This document shows, one piece after another, positions 1-6,508 of a stretch of 7,626 nt of DNA. Location: assembly GCA_000435495.1 (NCBI GenBank), contig FR884034.1, forward strand, positions 47,202 to 54,827, written 5' to 3'. The translations under genes and the position numbers were made by a program. Origin of the DNA: Firmicutes bacterium CAG:552. Its GTDB lineage: Bacteria; Bacillota; Clostridia; Christensenellales; Pumilibacteraceae. Positions within the stretch are counted from its first letter, which is position 1, and every line of letters begins with the position of its first letter. The notes below the pieces were generated by a model. The model searched no databases, had not been told where the DNA came from, and saw only the letters and a list, made by a program, of their open reading frames with translations.

Positions 1-2
1 GA

Positions 3-977
3 CTCGATAAGGTTTATGTAATCGAAGAAAACGACGAATATATTGAAGACGCAGTTAAGATGCTCGGTTTTGCGTCCGTATGCTACGGAAAATACGCTCC
101 CGACGGCAGCAGATTCCTTCCCGCATTCGGCGAACTTACTTCCGACGTTATCCGTAAAGCGGTAACCGGAAAGAGCCTCGAGACCATAGACTTCGATCAC
201 GATAAGATAATTGCGCGTCCGCCCGCTTTGTGCGCAGGTTGCCCTCACAGAGGATTCTTCTACGAACTCGGCAAGCGTAAAGACGCTATAGTAAGCGGCG
301 ATATCGGCTGCTACACTCTCGGATTTGCCGCTCCGTACAACGCTATGGACTGCAACTGCTGTATGGGCGCATCCGTATCCGGAGCAAACGGAATCCAAAA
401 GATTCTCAATACTATCCCCGGCAACAAAAAACGTGCGGTTGGCGTTTTGGGTGACTCTACCTTCTTCCATAGCGGCATGACTTCGCTCCTCGACGTGGTA
501 TACAACAGAGGTAACAGCATAACCGTTATTTTGGATAACCGTATCACCGGCATGACCGGACATCAGCAAAATCCCGGCACCGGCTTTACCGCAAAAATGC
601 AGGAAACCGTAGTCGTAGACATCGAAGCAATCGTAAAAGCGCTCGGCATTAAGAACATCAGAGTGGTAGACCCCAATGACCTTAAAGCAGTAAGAGAAAC
701 CTTTGACTGGGCATTCGGTCTAGAAGAACCCAGCGTTATCATTACGAGATATCCGTGCGTACTCAAAAAGTTCAGCATGATGGATAAAAACGAATGGCCC
801 GACGCTTACAAGAACAGATGCACCGTTTCTCCGGACAAATGCGTAGGTTGCAAAGCTTGCTTAAAGGCAGGTTGCCCCGCTATCTCTTTGATAAACGGCA
901 AAGCGGTTATCGACCACACCATGTGCGTAGGCTGTACCGTTTGCAAACAGATCTGCCCCAAAAAGGCTATAGATTAG
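3..977 (+). CDS. iorA: Indolepyruvate:ferredoxin oxidoreductase alpha subunit, C-terminal part (5' end outside window)
   Basis: This subunit carries the thiamine diphosphate active site and Fe-S clusters that oxidatively decarboxylate aryl pyruvates (indolepyruvate, phenylpyruvate) to aryl-acetyl-CoA and reduce ferredoxin in the cytoplasm. The frame is open to the left edge, so 324 residues of roughly 580-600 are visible. Numbered from position 3, the fragment shows CAGCPHRG at about 77-84, GDIGCYTLG at about 99, the diphosphate-binding GDS at about 150 with the matching DN 26 residues later, and MTGHQ at about 184-188. Two 4Fe-4S motifs lie at the C-terminus: CVGCKACLKAGCP (CX2CX2CX4CP) and CVGCTVCKQICP (CX2CX2CX3CP). 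This tandem ferredoxin tail is typical of IorA. The ATG at 60 is an internal Met, not the start. The stop codon overlaps the iorB ribosome binding site, which indicates one operon. No lesion is seen. Confidence 0.95.
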   Translation, partial: LDKVYVIEENDEYIEDAVKMLGFASVCYGKYAPDGSRFLPAFGELTSDVIRKAVTGKSLETIDFDHDKIIARPPALCAGCPHRGFFYELGKRKDAIVSGDIGCYTLGFAAPYNAMDCNCCMGASVSGANGIQKILNTIPGNKKRAVGVLGDSTFFHSGMTSLLDVVYNRGNSITVILDNRITGMTGHQQNPGTGFTAKMQETVVVDIEAIVKALGIKNIRVVDPNDLKAVRETFDWAFGLEEPSVIITRYPCVLKKFSMMDKNEWPDAYKNRCTVSPDKCVGCKACLKAGCPAISLINGKAVIDHTMCVGCTVCKQICPKKAID

Positions 978-981
978 GAGG
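976..981 (+). promoter_or_regulatory. iorB ribosome binding site overlapping the iorA stop codon
   Basis: AGGAGG lies 6 nt before the iorB ATG at 988, and its first two bases are the last two of the iorA TAG stop. This arrangement favours translational coupling, so that the two subunits are made together. Confidence 0.85.
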
Positions 982-987
982 TTTATT

Positions 988-1563
988 ATGACTAAGAACA
1001 TTCTTTTGGTAGGCGTTGGCGGTCAGGGTACTATTCTTGCCAGCAAAATTCTTACTCTCGGACTTCAAAAAGCCGACTACGATGTAAAGATGAGCGAAAT
1101 TCACGGAATGAGCCAACGAGGCGGTTCGGTTACTTCGCACATCAGATATTCTAAGGATAAAGTTTATTCGCCCGTTATCGAAAAAGGTCAAGCCGATGTT
1201 ATCGTTGCTTTTGAAAAAATGGAAGCGCTCAGATATCTCGATTACCTCAAAGTAGGCGGAAAAGTATTTGTAAACGATTACGAAATTCCCGGTATGCCCA
1301 TCGCTATGGGACTTTGCGAATACCCGAAAGGAATAATCGAAGAGCTTAAAGCTCATGCGGATACTACCGTTATCGACGCAGGCGACGAGGCTGAAAAAAT
1401 CGGTTCGAGCAAAGTTATGAATATGATTTTGCTCGGCACAATAATCGGCAGTATGCATCTTACCGATATCGATTGGGATACCATACTTGCCGAAAACGTA
1501 AAACCTCAGTTTATCGAACTCAACAAAGCGGCTATTCGCAGAGGCATAGAGCTTAGCAAATAA
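988..1563 (+). CDS. iorB: Indolepyruvate:ferredoxin oxidoreductase beta subunit
   Basis: This is the partner subunit of IorA, corresponding to the gamma domain of 2-oxoacid:acceptor oxidoreductases. It completes the heteromer that oxidises aryl pyruvates with ferredoxin as electron acceptor. At 191 residues it has the usual IorB length. The N-terminus shows the glycine-rich VGVGGQGT at residues 8-15. The family signature SEIHGMSQRGG follows at 36-46, and a Rossmann-like core extends through about residue 180. The ATG at 988 is set by AGGAGG 6 nt upstream. The gene directly follows iorA and is followed by a strong terminator, so iorAB ends the transcript. In some anaerobes a phenylacetate-CoA ligase gene accompanies this pair, but none lies downstream here and the upstream side is not visible. 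Confidence 0.95.
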   Translation: MTKNILLVGVGGQGTILASKILTLGLQKADYDVKMSEIHGMSQRGGSVTSHIRYSKDKVYSPVIEKGQADVIVAFEKMEALRYLDYLKVGGKVFVNDYEIPGMPIAMGLCEYPKGIIEELKAHADTTVIDAGDEAEKIGSSKVMNMILLGTIIGSMHLTDIDWDTILAENVKPQFIELNKAAIRRGIELSK

Positions 1564-1594
1564 CGATACCGCTTAAGGTACAACCAAATACGAC

Positions 1595-1631
1595 AAAGCG
1601 ACAGAGTGAATTTTTGTTCTGTCGCTTTTTT
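1595..1631 (+). terminator. Intrinsic terminator of iorAB
   Basis: An 11-bp perfect stem (AAAGCGACAGA at 1595-1605 with TCTGTCGCTTT at 1618-1628) has a 12-nt loop and a run of six T from 1626 to 1631. It starts 32 nt after the iorB stop. Read on the minus strand the same hairpin is followed by a weaker T-rich stretch, so it may also end the convergent transcript carrying the 36-codon ORF. Confidence 0.92.
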
Positions 1632-1635
1632 ATAT

Positions 1636-1746
1636 TTAATACACGTTAGCCCCATTGGCTTGAGCCGTTGCCGTAGACAGCGGAGCGCCTGTCGCAAACA
1701 AACACAGCGCCACTGCCAAAATTGTTACTAGTCTTTTGTAAAACAT
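1636..1746 (-). CDS. Small secreted peptide: signal peptide with a six-residue tail (36 aa)
   Basis: This is a short ORF with convincing translation signals. GGAGG at 1755-1759 sits 8 nt before the ATG at 1746, and the frame runs 36 codons to TAA. The product begins MFYKRLVTIL, giving a positively charged n-region (K4, R5). A hydrophobic h-region covers about residues 6-19, and the end is TATAQANGANVY. The AQA at 28-30 is a canonical signal peptidase I site, and cleavage there would leave NGANVY. It lies 43 nt downstream of the lipoprotein gene on the same strand, with no convincing terminator between, so co-transcription is likely. Two readings are possible: a functional small exported peptide such as a signalling peptide, or the remnant of a secreted protein whose mature part was lost. 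I recognise no named family. The ORF and its signals are seen directly; function is unknown. Confidence 0.5.
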   Translation of the reverse strand: MFYKRLVTILAVALCLFATGAPLSTATAQANGANVY

Positions 1747-1789
1747 AAAAAATACCTCCAAAAAAAATTTTTTTATATATTATCGGCAT

Positions 1790-3826
1790 TTAGCCGTTAT
1801 TTTCGTATACCATATATATCGTCTGCCCTTCCTCAATGTTAGTACCCGGTACGCTGCGATCGAATATCGAGTAGCCTTTTTTAATTATATATCCGAACAT
1901 ATCCAATAATTCAAAATAATATAATCCACGGTCGATCTTACCGTTTTCCTCAAACGAAGTGCCTATGCAGCGATATCCCTTTCTGCTCGGCGCCGCCATT
2001 ACGCCTCGCACGTAGCCGATTCTTGTACCATACACCGATTCGCCGTTATTATCGTACAATTCGTACCCTACTTGCGTTATGGAATTTAAATACGGATATA
2101 CTCCGTCATACTGTATATCGCACCCGTATACCGTATATTCGGATCCACCGGGCCACATTGTATCCTCAGAAGAAAATTTGAGATGAAATGCGTATACTTT
2201 TGTCCATTCGACGCTTTGGTCCAAAACATACGGTTTCCTCGATGTGTATACTGTCATTAACCGCAAAGACCCGCCACCTACTTCTGTCACGGAATCCGGC
2301 ATTACCAGGCTTGTTAAATTTACTCCTGCGTAACGAAAAGCAAGGTCGCCTATCTTCTTTAAGCCTTCCGGCAAATATACCTCTCTTAAATTACCGCACC
2401 TAAAAAATGCCTGTTCTCCGATCTCTTCCACTCCTTCGGCTACCGTATATGTCTCTACCGTCAGCGCGGATACCGCCATTTTCCCTATAATCTTTACATA
2501 TAAAGGAACATCGCTGTTATCGTTGACGTGCGTTACCGTCAATGTAGGCTTATGTATTATGCAATTGCCCTCGTCGGAATATATTTCGTTGTTTTCGTCT
2601 ATACGTATGTTTATTTTATTGCATCCTCCGAATGCCGCTACCCCTATGCTGTTTACACTCGCAGCTATTTCTATCTCTCTTAACTCGTCACATTCGTAAA
2701 ACGCCGACTCCCCTATTTCCTTGAGATTCTTAGGCAGAATTATCTTTTCTAAATTCTTGCATTCTTTAAATATATTATCCGGCAGCTTTTCCAGGCTTCC
2801 TTCAAACGTTACGTTTCTAAGACTGTCGTTACCTGCAAATGCACCACTATATATCCTCTTTATCGTTTGCGGTATAGTTATAGTCGTTATTCTCTTATCT
2901 GCAAAAGCATATTCTCCTATGCTTTCCACACTCGACGGTATCTCTCCGTCACTTATGCCCAGCACCAAACAATCGTCTATTATACGGATTATACAATTTT
3001 TCTCTATCCTCAACGTCCTATTGTCCGGAGATATTATTATCTCATTTAGTTGCGTACAATCTTTTAAAAGTCCATAAGGAAGAAATTTTTTCAGTCCGCT
3101 GCCTATCCTCAAACTCTTAAGGTTATAACAGCCGTAAAACACGTTTACCATCTCTTCTACCTCATCCGGTATATCCACCATTTCAAGAGACTCACATTTG
3201 CATAACCCGTCGAGTACCGGCGCTCCCTTCGACAATCGTATTCGACGTAAATTTGCGCAACCTTGGAATACAGTCCACCCGTACGTCTTTATACTGTCCG
3301 GCAATATTATGCTCGTTATCTTAGAACAGTCTTTAAACCCTTTCGCCGTAAAACCGACTACGGGCAACCCTTGCACCGAAGACGGAACCACTACTTTGCC
3401 GCTTAGCTTTTCCGGAACTCCCTCTACTACAAAACCGCTTCCGTCCATAAGCTTTGCCGCCCTTATTCCACCGGTTAGAGGCGGCACTTCCGTCGTTATC
3501 TCTTTGCTCCACTCCGACTGCAACTTGCCGCTCGCTCTCGCTGCAACGCTTATTACGTACGTACCTGCTTTGTCTGTCAGTTCGAACACGTCGAGTTTAT
3601 TTTCGGTAACCGTATAATAATCTTCGTTTATCCTGACAACGTATTCCATTACTCCCTCTACCTCGTCCCATTGCAAAATTTCGTTGCTCGGCAAAGTTAA
3701 ATTTTGCGGAGTTGGCGCCTTTGGCGCATCCTTTGTACATCCTAATGCTACAGCAGCTAAAATAAATGCAACTGCCGCCATAATTACAAAATACCACACC
3801 TTCTTCATCTGTCTTAACTGTCTCAT
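1790..3826 (-). CDS. BspA-type leucine-rich-repeat surface lipoprotein with Fn3-like domain
   Basis: Predicted exported lipoprotein of 678 residues. Residues 1-30 form a signal peptide with a hydrophobic core (about 10-28) ending VALGC; Cys30 is the likely lipidated residue, although this lipobox is not the canonical L-A/S-G/A-C. Residues about 37-115 look like a fibronectin type III domain (LQWDEVEGVMEYVVRI early, then YVISVAARASG). Residues about 120-525 hold repeated LRR_5/BspA units such as IPSSVESIGEYAFAD, LPKNLKEIGESAFYECDEL and LPEGLKKIGDLAFRYA. The last 70 or so residues (APSRKGYRCIG near 611-621, EEGQTIYMVYE near the end) resemble a divergent InlB/Listeria-Bacteroides repeat. Such proteins are usually cell-surface adhesion or binding proteins, but the ligand cannot be read from sequence. 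The start at 3826 is chosen because AAGGAGG lies 4 nt upstream, whereas Met7 would be 22 nt from it. Confidence 0.85.
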   Translation of the reverse strand: MRQLRQMKKVWYFVIMAAVAFILAAVALGCTKDAPKAPTPQNLTLPSNEILQWDEVEGVMEYVVRINEDYYTVTENKLDVFELTDKAGTYVISVAARASGKLQSEWSKEITTEVPPLTGGIRAAKLMDGSGFVVEGVPEKLSGKVVVPSSVQGLPVVGFTAKGFKDCSKITSIILPDSIKTYGWTVFQGCANLRRIRLSKGAPVLDGLCKCESLEMVDIPDEVEEMVNVFYGCYNLKSLRIGSGLKKFLPYGLLKDCTQLNEIIISPDNRTLRIEKNCIIRIIDDCLVLGISDGEIPSSVESIGEYAFADKRITTITIPQTIKRIYSGAFAGNDSLRNVTFEGSLEKLPDNIFKECKNLEKIILPKNLKEIGESAFYECDELREIEIAASVNSIGVAAFGGCNKINIRIDENNEIYSDEGNCIIHKPTLTVTHVNDNSDVPLYVKIIGKMAVSALTVETYTVAEGVEEIGEQAFFRCGNLREVYLPEGLKKIGDLAFRYAGVNLTSLVMPDSVTEVGGGSLRLMTVYTSRKPYVLDQSVEWTKVYAFHLKFSSEDTMWPGGSEYTVYGCDIQYDGVYPYLNSITQVGYELYDNNGESVYGTRIGYVRGVMAAPSRKGYRCIGTSFEENGKIDRGLYYFELLDMFGYIIKKGYSIFDRSVPGTNIEEGQTIYMVYENNG

Positions 3827-3830
3827 GTCT

Positions 3831-3837
3831 CCTCCTT
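3831..3837 (-). promoter_or_regulatory. Ribosome binding site of the lipoprotein gene
   Basis: On the minus strand AAGGAGG ends 4 nt before the ATG at 3826. It decides between that start and the in-frame Met at codon 7, which looks at first like a more typical signal peptide start (MKKVW). Confidence 0.75.
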
Positions 3838-4101
3838 AAATGCGCTTAAATAGCCTTTTGCAAATATAGACTCCAAAAAATCGACTTTTGGTCAAGATTT
3901 TTAATGAAATTGCCAAATTTTCATCAAACTTTCATCTTTCTCGGCAATACTTGGATTATTTTTGAACATCACTGCTTGCTTGAGCCTCTATTTTCACTCA
4001 AACAACAATCAATGTACAACTTATTATCACTTTAATATTTATTGTACAATTTGTCGATAGCGTCTGTTTACGGTTCTTTGCACAAATAAAAATAAAAAGC
4101 G
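3838..4101. other. AT-rich intergenic stretch with operator-like palindromes
   Basis: No ORF with start and ribosome binding site is visible here. The stretch holds the upstream region of the lipoprotein gene. It contains a perfect 10-bp palindrome ATTGTACAAT at 4041-4050 and a partial copy AATGTACAAC at 4011-4020, exactly 30 bp (about three helical turns) apart. A second possible minus-strand promoter, TCGACA (4052-4057) with TAAAGT (4029-4034) at 17 nt, has the perfect palindrome in its spacer. There is also a 6-bp inverted repeat, ATTGCC/GGCAAT, flanking two TTTCATC copies around 3910-3950. Confidence 0.4.
3863..3895 (-). promoter_or_regulatory. Candidate promoter of the lipoprotein gene (proximal)
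   Basis: On the minus strand TTGACC (3890-3895) is followed by TCTATA (3865-3870) at 19 nt, or TATATT (3863-3868) at 21 nt. The spacing is longer than ideal, so this is a weak call. It would give a leader of roughly 30 nt before the GGAGG-led start. Confidence 0.3.
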
Positions 4102-4124
4102 AAAAAAGAGCCGAGCTTACGGCT
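4102..4124 (-). terminator. Intrinsic terminator, minus strand, of an unassigned upstream transcript
   Basis: Read on the minus strand, AGCCG (4124-4120), loop TAAGCT and CGGCT (4113-4109) are followed by C and six T (4107-4102), then further T-rich sequence. The plus-strand reading has no T-tract, so it acts on leftward transcription. The next gene upstream on this strand already has its own terminator at 4456-4491, so this one implies a separate transcript or strong read-through. Confidence 0.75.
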
Positions 4125-4383
4125 AAAAACCAAAAGTTCGACTCTCTACGCTAAACCGTTTGGACTGTCTTCTCGTCAGTCTGCTTATTTGTAGAATGTA
4201 ATCTATTATTGCTTTGTTTTGATTAATTATATCTGTTTCTGCGCTAAGAAATCTTAGTAGCTTACAATATGACTCGTATTATTACCTATATTACCGCATA
4301 AACGAAAACCTTTTATTTTTAAAATAGTTTAAGCCTTTTCGCTTCCCGTCCTGTTCGGCACAATCCTGCCGGTATTACCCGAT
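4102..4383 (-). ncRNA. Candidate structured minus-strand RNA of unknown class
   Basis: This segment lies between two leftward terminators (4456-4491 and 4102-4124) and contains no convincing gene. Read on the minus strand it has several local hairpins. These are CGGCA/TGCCG at 4356-4371; a 9-bp AT-rich stem with arms 4336-4344 and 4300-4308; CTAAG/CTTAG at 4244-4257; GACTG/CAGTC at 4163-4181; and the terminator. A good -10 hexamer TATACT (4389-4394) could start it, but the -35 region is poor. I do not recognise it as tmRNA, RNase P RNA, SRP RNA or 6S RNA. An alternative is decayed coding sequence: one frame has a 51-codon stop-free stretch (4278-4126) without a start codon, and the same frame further upstream has several stops. 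The hairpins are seen; a functional RNA is inferred. Confidence 0.3.
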
Positions 4384-4455
4384 GTCTTAGTATAGGTCCG
4401 TAACACAGTTACCGAAAATCGAAGTTGCTGTAAACCACTCGTCACCGCTACAGAC

Positions 4456-4491
4456 AAAAAATATACATCCGCTTCGTCAACAAATCGGACG
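4456..4491 (-). terminator. Intrinsic terminator of the synthase-SDR operon
   Basis: It begins 2 nt after the SDR stop. On the minus strand the stem is CGTCCG (4491-4486) with CGGATG (4471-4466), extended past one A/G mismatch by TTTG/CGAA and closed by a TTGA tetraloop. TATA and six T (4461-4456) follow. Some pairs are G-U wobbles in RNA. It is a strong, well-formed terminator. Confidence 0.88.
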
Positions 4492-4493
4492 TT

Positions 4494-5285
4494 TTATTTT
4501 GCATACATCTTGTTTACTATTTTTGTAACGACACGTTGCGGAAGAATATGCGAAAGCCATACAAAAAATTTGTACTTAAATCCAATCGTACACACCGCCG
4601 GAACATTTTTTGCTAGTGCCTTTTTTGCAATGAATTTTCCGACGGAAGCTGCGCTGCCGCCAGACATTTCGTCTTTTTCCATTCCGGACACCGAACGAGA
4701 TATTCTACCGCCGTACTCTTCGTCGCCTCGGTGGATTTTCTCCCTTGCTGCGGTAAAACCCGTTTTAGTGTCGCCGGGCATAACGGCGCAAATGCTTATG
4801 CCGTAAGGTTTCACCTCTCCTCCGAGCGCACGTACAAAAGAATTTATTGCCGCTTTAGATACCGAATAATACGTCTGAAACGGGATCGGAATTACGCCGG
4901 CTACGGAACTTACGCATATAATTCTTCCGTTGCCGTTCTTTCTCATGTGCGGCAACACGGCATGAACCGCATTTACCGTTCCGAAAAAGTTTACGTCGAA
5001 TTGGTGTTTTGCGTCCGTTGCGTCGGTAAACTCCACTGCGCCGGATATTCCGAATCCTGCGCAACAGACCAAAATGTCTATTTTGCCCTCTTTTTCAACA
5101 ACGGAATCTATCGCAGCGGAAACACAGTTTTCATCCGAAACGTCTGCAAAAACGTGCGTTATTCCGTCATGACTTTCTCCTTTTCGGCTTAACTCGTAGA
5201 CAACGCACGTCTTCGAAAGTTCCTTTGCCGTTTCGAGTCCGATTCCGTGTGAACCTCCGGTAATTACAGCAATTTTCTTTTCCAT
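4494..5285 (-). CDS. Short-chain dehydrogenase/reductase (possible 3-ketodihydrosphingosine reductase-like role)
   Basis: This is a classical NAD(P)-dependent SDR of 263 residues. The cofactor motif TGGSHGIG is at 9-16, and DVS with an acidic D49 follows strand 3. The active-site set is N99 (FDVNFFG), S127 (VSSVAG), Y140 and K144 (YSVSK), with the Ser-Tyr spacing of 13 that is normal for the family. The usual NNAG motif reads CCAG here (74-77). The C-terminal segment (about 235-260, with FKYKFFVWLSHILP) is hydrophobic and basic and may sit against the membrane. ATG 5285 is chosen because GGAG is placed 8 nt upstream and the gene then starts 2 nt after the stop of the synthase gene; the longer frame from 5381 would overlap that gene. 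Its pairing with a serine-palmitoyltransferase-like enzyme suggests reduction of 3-ketosphinganine. That role is inferred from context; many clostridial SDRs with this sequence style have no known substrate. Confidence 0.93.
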   Translation of the reverse strand: MEKKIAVITGGSHGIGLETAKELSKTCVVYELSRKGESHDGITHVFADVSDENCVSAAIDSVVEKEGKIDILVCCAGFGISGAVEFTDATDAKHQFDVNFFGTVNAVHAVLPHMRKNGNGRIICVSSVAGVIPIPFQTYYSVSKAAINSFVRALGGEVKPYGISICAVMPGDTKTGFTAAREKIHRGDEEYGGRISRSVSGMEKDEMSGGSAASVGKFIAKKALAKNVPAVCTIGFKYKFFVWLSHILPQRVVTKIVNKMYAK

Positions 5286-5287
5286 TT

Positions 5288-6460
5288 TCAACTCTCCTTT
5301 ATTACTTTTGCAATTATATCCGTCGCTTCGTCGATAAGCGGCTTTGCGTGAGTTGCCATAACGCTTGTACGGATAAGACACTCGTTAGGCGGAGTTGCCG
5401 GCGGAACAGAGCTGTTTGCGTATACGCCCTCGTCATAAAGTCTTTTGTTTATTGTAAGCGTTCGTATAAAATCGTAGGTGTATATAGGAATTATCGGCGT
5501 TTTTGATATGCGAATTTTTACCCCTTTTTCCGTAAGACAAGTTCGCATATACTCTGCAATACTCTGAAGATTGTCGACAAGTTCGGGATGTCTTTTCAGC
5601 ACACGCAACGCAGCAATCGTGGATGCGCACGACGCAGGCGTTATCGACGCCGAAAAAATAAACGGTCGGGAATTATGACGAACGTAGTCGCAAACCGCCT
5701 TTGACCCCGCCATATAACCGCCAAGACTCGCCAATGACTTAGAGAACGTCCCCATATAAATGTCCACTTCGTTTTCTAAGCCGAAATAACTTGCCGTTCC
5801 TCTTCCGCCCTCGCCTATTACGCCAAGCGCATGAGCGTCGTCAACCATTACTCTTGCGCCGTATTTTTTTGCTATTTCTACGATTTCGGGAAGTTTAGCA
5901 ATATCTCCGCCCATACTGAATACGCCGTCCGTGACTATAAGTATTCCCGCATCTTTCGGCACCGACGATATTATTTCTTCGAGATGCGCCATATCTCCGT
6001 GATTGAATCGGAGCATTTTTCCGTAGCTGAGCCTGCATCCGTCATAAATGCTGGCATGGTTTTCTTTGTCGCAGATAACATAATTTCCTCTGCCGACTAT
6101 CGCACTGATTATCCCGAGGTTTGACTGAAACCCCGTCGAAAACGTAACGACGTCCTCTTTGCGCAAAAACTCCGAAAGTTCTTTTTCCAGCTCTACATGC
6201 AAAGCGAGAGTACCGTTAAGGAACCTCGACCCCGAACATCCGGAACCGTACTGCTCGTACGCCTTTATTCCCGCCTCGATCACCTCGGGATTTGTCGTAA
6301 GTCCGAGATAGTTGTTAGAGCCGAGCATTATCCTTCGCTTGCCTTCCATAACGACTTCGACGTCCTGGCGAGACTGGAGCTCGTGAAAATAGGGATAAAG
6401 CCCCTTTTCTCTGATGTCTTTTACCACAGTATATCTTTCGCATTTTTCAAAAATGTCCAT
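5288..6460 (-). CDS. PLP-dependent alpha-oxoamine synthase, most like bacterial serine palmitoyltransferase
   Basis: This family condenses an amino acid with an acyl-thioester with loss of CO2. Its members are serine palmitoyltransferase, 8-amino-7-oxononanoate synthase (BioF) and 2-amino-3-ketobutyrate CoA ligase (Kbl). The 390-residue protein shows LGSNNYLGL at about 46-54, SGSRFLNGT at 76-84, the PLP-stacking His135 in NHASIYDG, the cofactor-binding D207 and H210 in VDDAHALG, and the Schiff-base Lys241 in GTFSKSLASLGG. The late motif is VMATH. The LYPYFHEL opening, the TFSTGFQSNLG stretch, the SGSRFLNGT motif and the absence of neighbouring bio or threonine-degradation genes favour the serine palmitoyltransferase branch; BioF or Kbl remain possible. 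The start is taken at 6460 because GGAGG (6466-6470) lies 5 nt upstream. The in-frame ATG at 6472 overlaps that site. It is the first gene of an operon with the SDR. Confidence 0.9.
   Translation of the reverse strand: MDIFEKCERYTVVKDIREKGLYPYFHELQSRQDVEVVMEGKRRIMLGSNNYLGLTTNPEVIEAGIKAYEQYGSGCSGSRFLNGTLALHVELEKELSEFLRKEDVVTFSTGFQSNLGIISAIVGRGNYVICDKENHASIYDGCRLSYGKMLRFNHGDMAHLEEIISSVPKDAGILIVTDGVFSMGGDIAKLPEIVEIAKKYGARVMVDDAHALGVIGEGGRGTASYFGLENEVDIYMGTFSKSLASLGGYMAGSKAVCDYVRHNSRPFIFSASITPASCASTIAALRVLKRHPELVDNLQSIAEYMRTCLTEKGVKIRISKTPIIPIYTYDFIRTLTINKRLYDEGVYANSSVPPATPPNECLIRTSVMATHAKPLIDEATDIIAKVIKES
5292..5298 (-). promoter_or_regulatory. Ribosome binding site of the SDR gene, inside the end of the synthase gene
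   Basis: On the minus strand AGGAGAG covers the last codons of the synthase, ahead of its TGA (5290-5288), and places GGAG 8 nt before the ATG at 5285. The 2-nt intergenic gap and buried site point to coupled translation. Confidence 0.8.
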
Positions 6461-6465
6461 CGTCA

Positions 6466-6470
6466 CCTCC
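6466..6470 (-). promoter_or_regulatory. Ribosome binding site deciding the synthase start
   Basis: GGAGG on the minus strand is 5 nt from the ATG at 6460. The upstream in-frame ATG (6472-6470) shares a base with this site, so it is an unlikely start, and no other Shine-Dalgarno lies before it. Confidence 0.8.
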
Positions 6471-6492
6471 ATGATTGGGCATATGAATTTAT

Positions 6493-6504
6493 TTACTGTT
6501 GTAA
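6493..6504. promoter_or_regulatory. Possible operator at the synthase transcription start
   Basis: TTAC-TGTT-GTAA is a 4+4 inverted repeat lying just downstream of the -10 hexamer, over the expected start of transcription. A repressor there would suit a promoter of consensus strength. The arms are short, so it may be chance. Confidence 0.25.
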
Positions 6505-6508
6505 GGTT

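Noticed and set aside
967..1458. 163-residue minus-strand frame opposite iorB
   Set aside because: It lies wholly over a clear iorB gene and has no recognisable motif or ribosome binding site. It is an antisense shadow.
1761..1795. Terminator between the lipoprotein gene and the 36-codon ORF
   Set aside because: Only a 4-bp CGGC/GCCG stem is present, with the T-run displaced by an intervening A-run. It is too weak to call.
2721..3077. Plus-strand frames opposite the lipoprotein gene (also 2188-2403 and 3198-3617)
   Set aside because: They are antisense to repetitive LRR coding sequence, with compositions explained by that gene and no translation signals.
4109..4150. tRNA or tmRNA T-arm suggested by GTTCGACTC on the plus strand
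   Set aside because: No acceptor, D-arm or anticodon stem can be built around it, and the surrounding sequence forms a terminator on the other strand.
4163..4181. Hammerhead-like CTGACGA core on the minus strand
   Set aside because: The bases form a simple GACTG/CAGTC hairpin, and the GAAA and cleavage-site elements of a hammerhead are not in the right places.
4731..5192. 153-residue plus-strand frame opposite the SDR
   Set aside because: It covers the conserved SDR motifs on the other strand, and its residue composition (rich in Arg, Tyr and Cys) is typical of shadow frames.
4494..5381. Longer SDR reading frame of 295 residues starting at 5381
   Set aside because: The first 32 residues overlap the synthase gene in another frame and look nothing like an SDR N-terminus. 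MEKKIAVITGG at 5285 has its own ribosome binding site.
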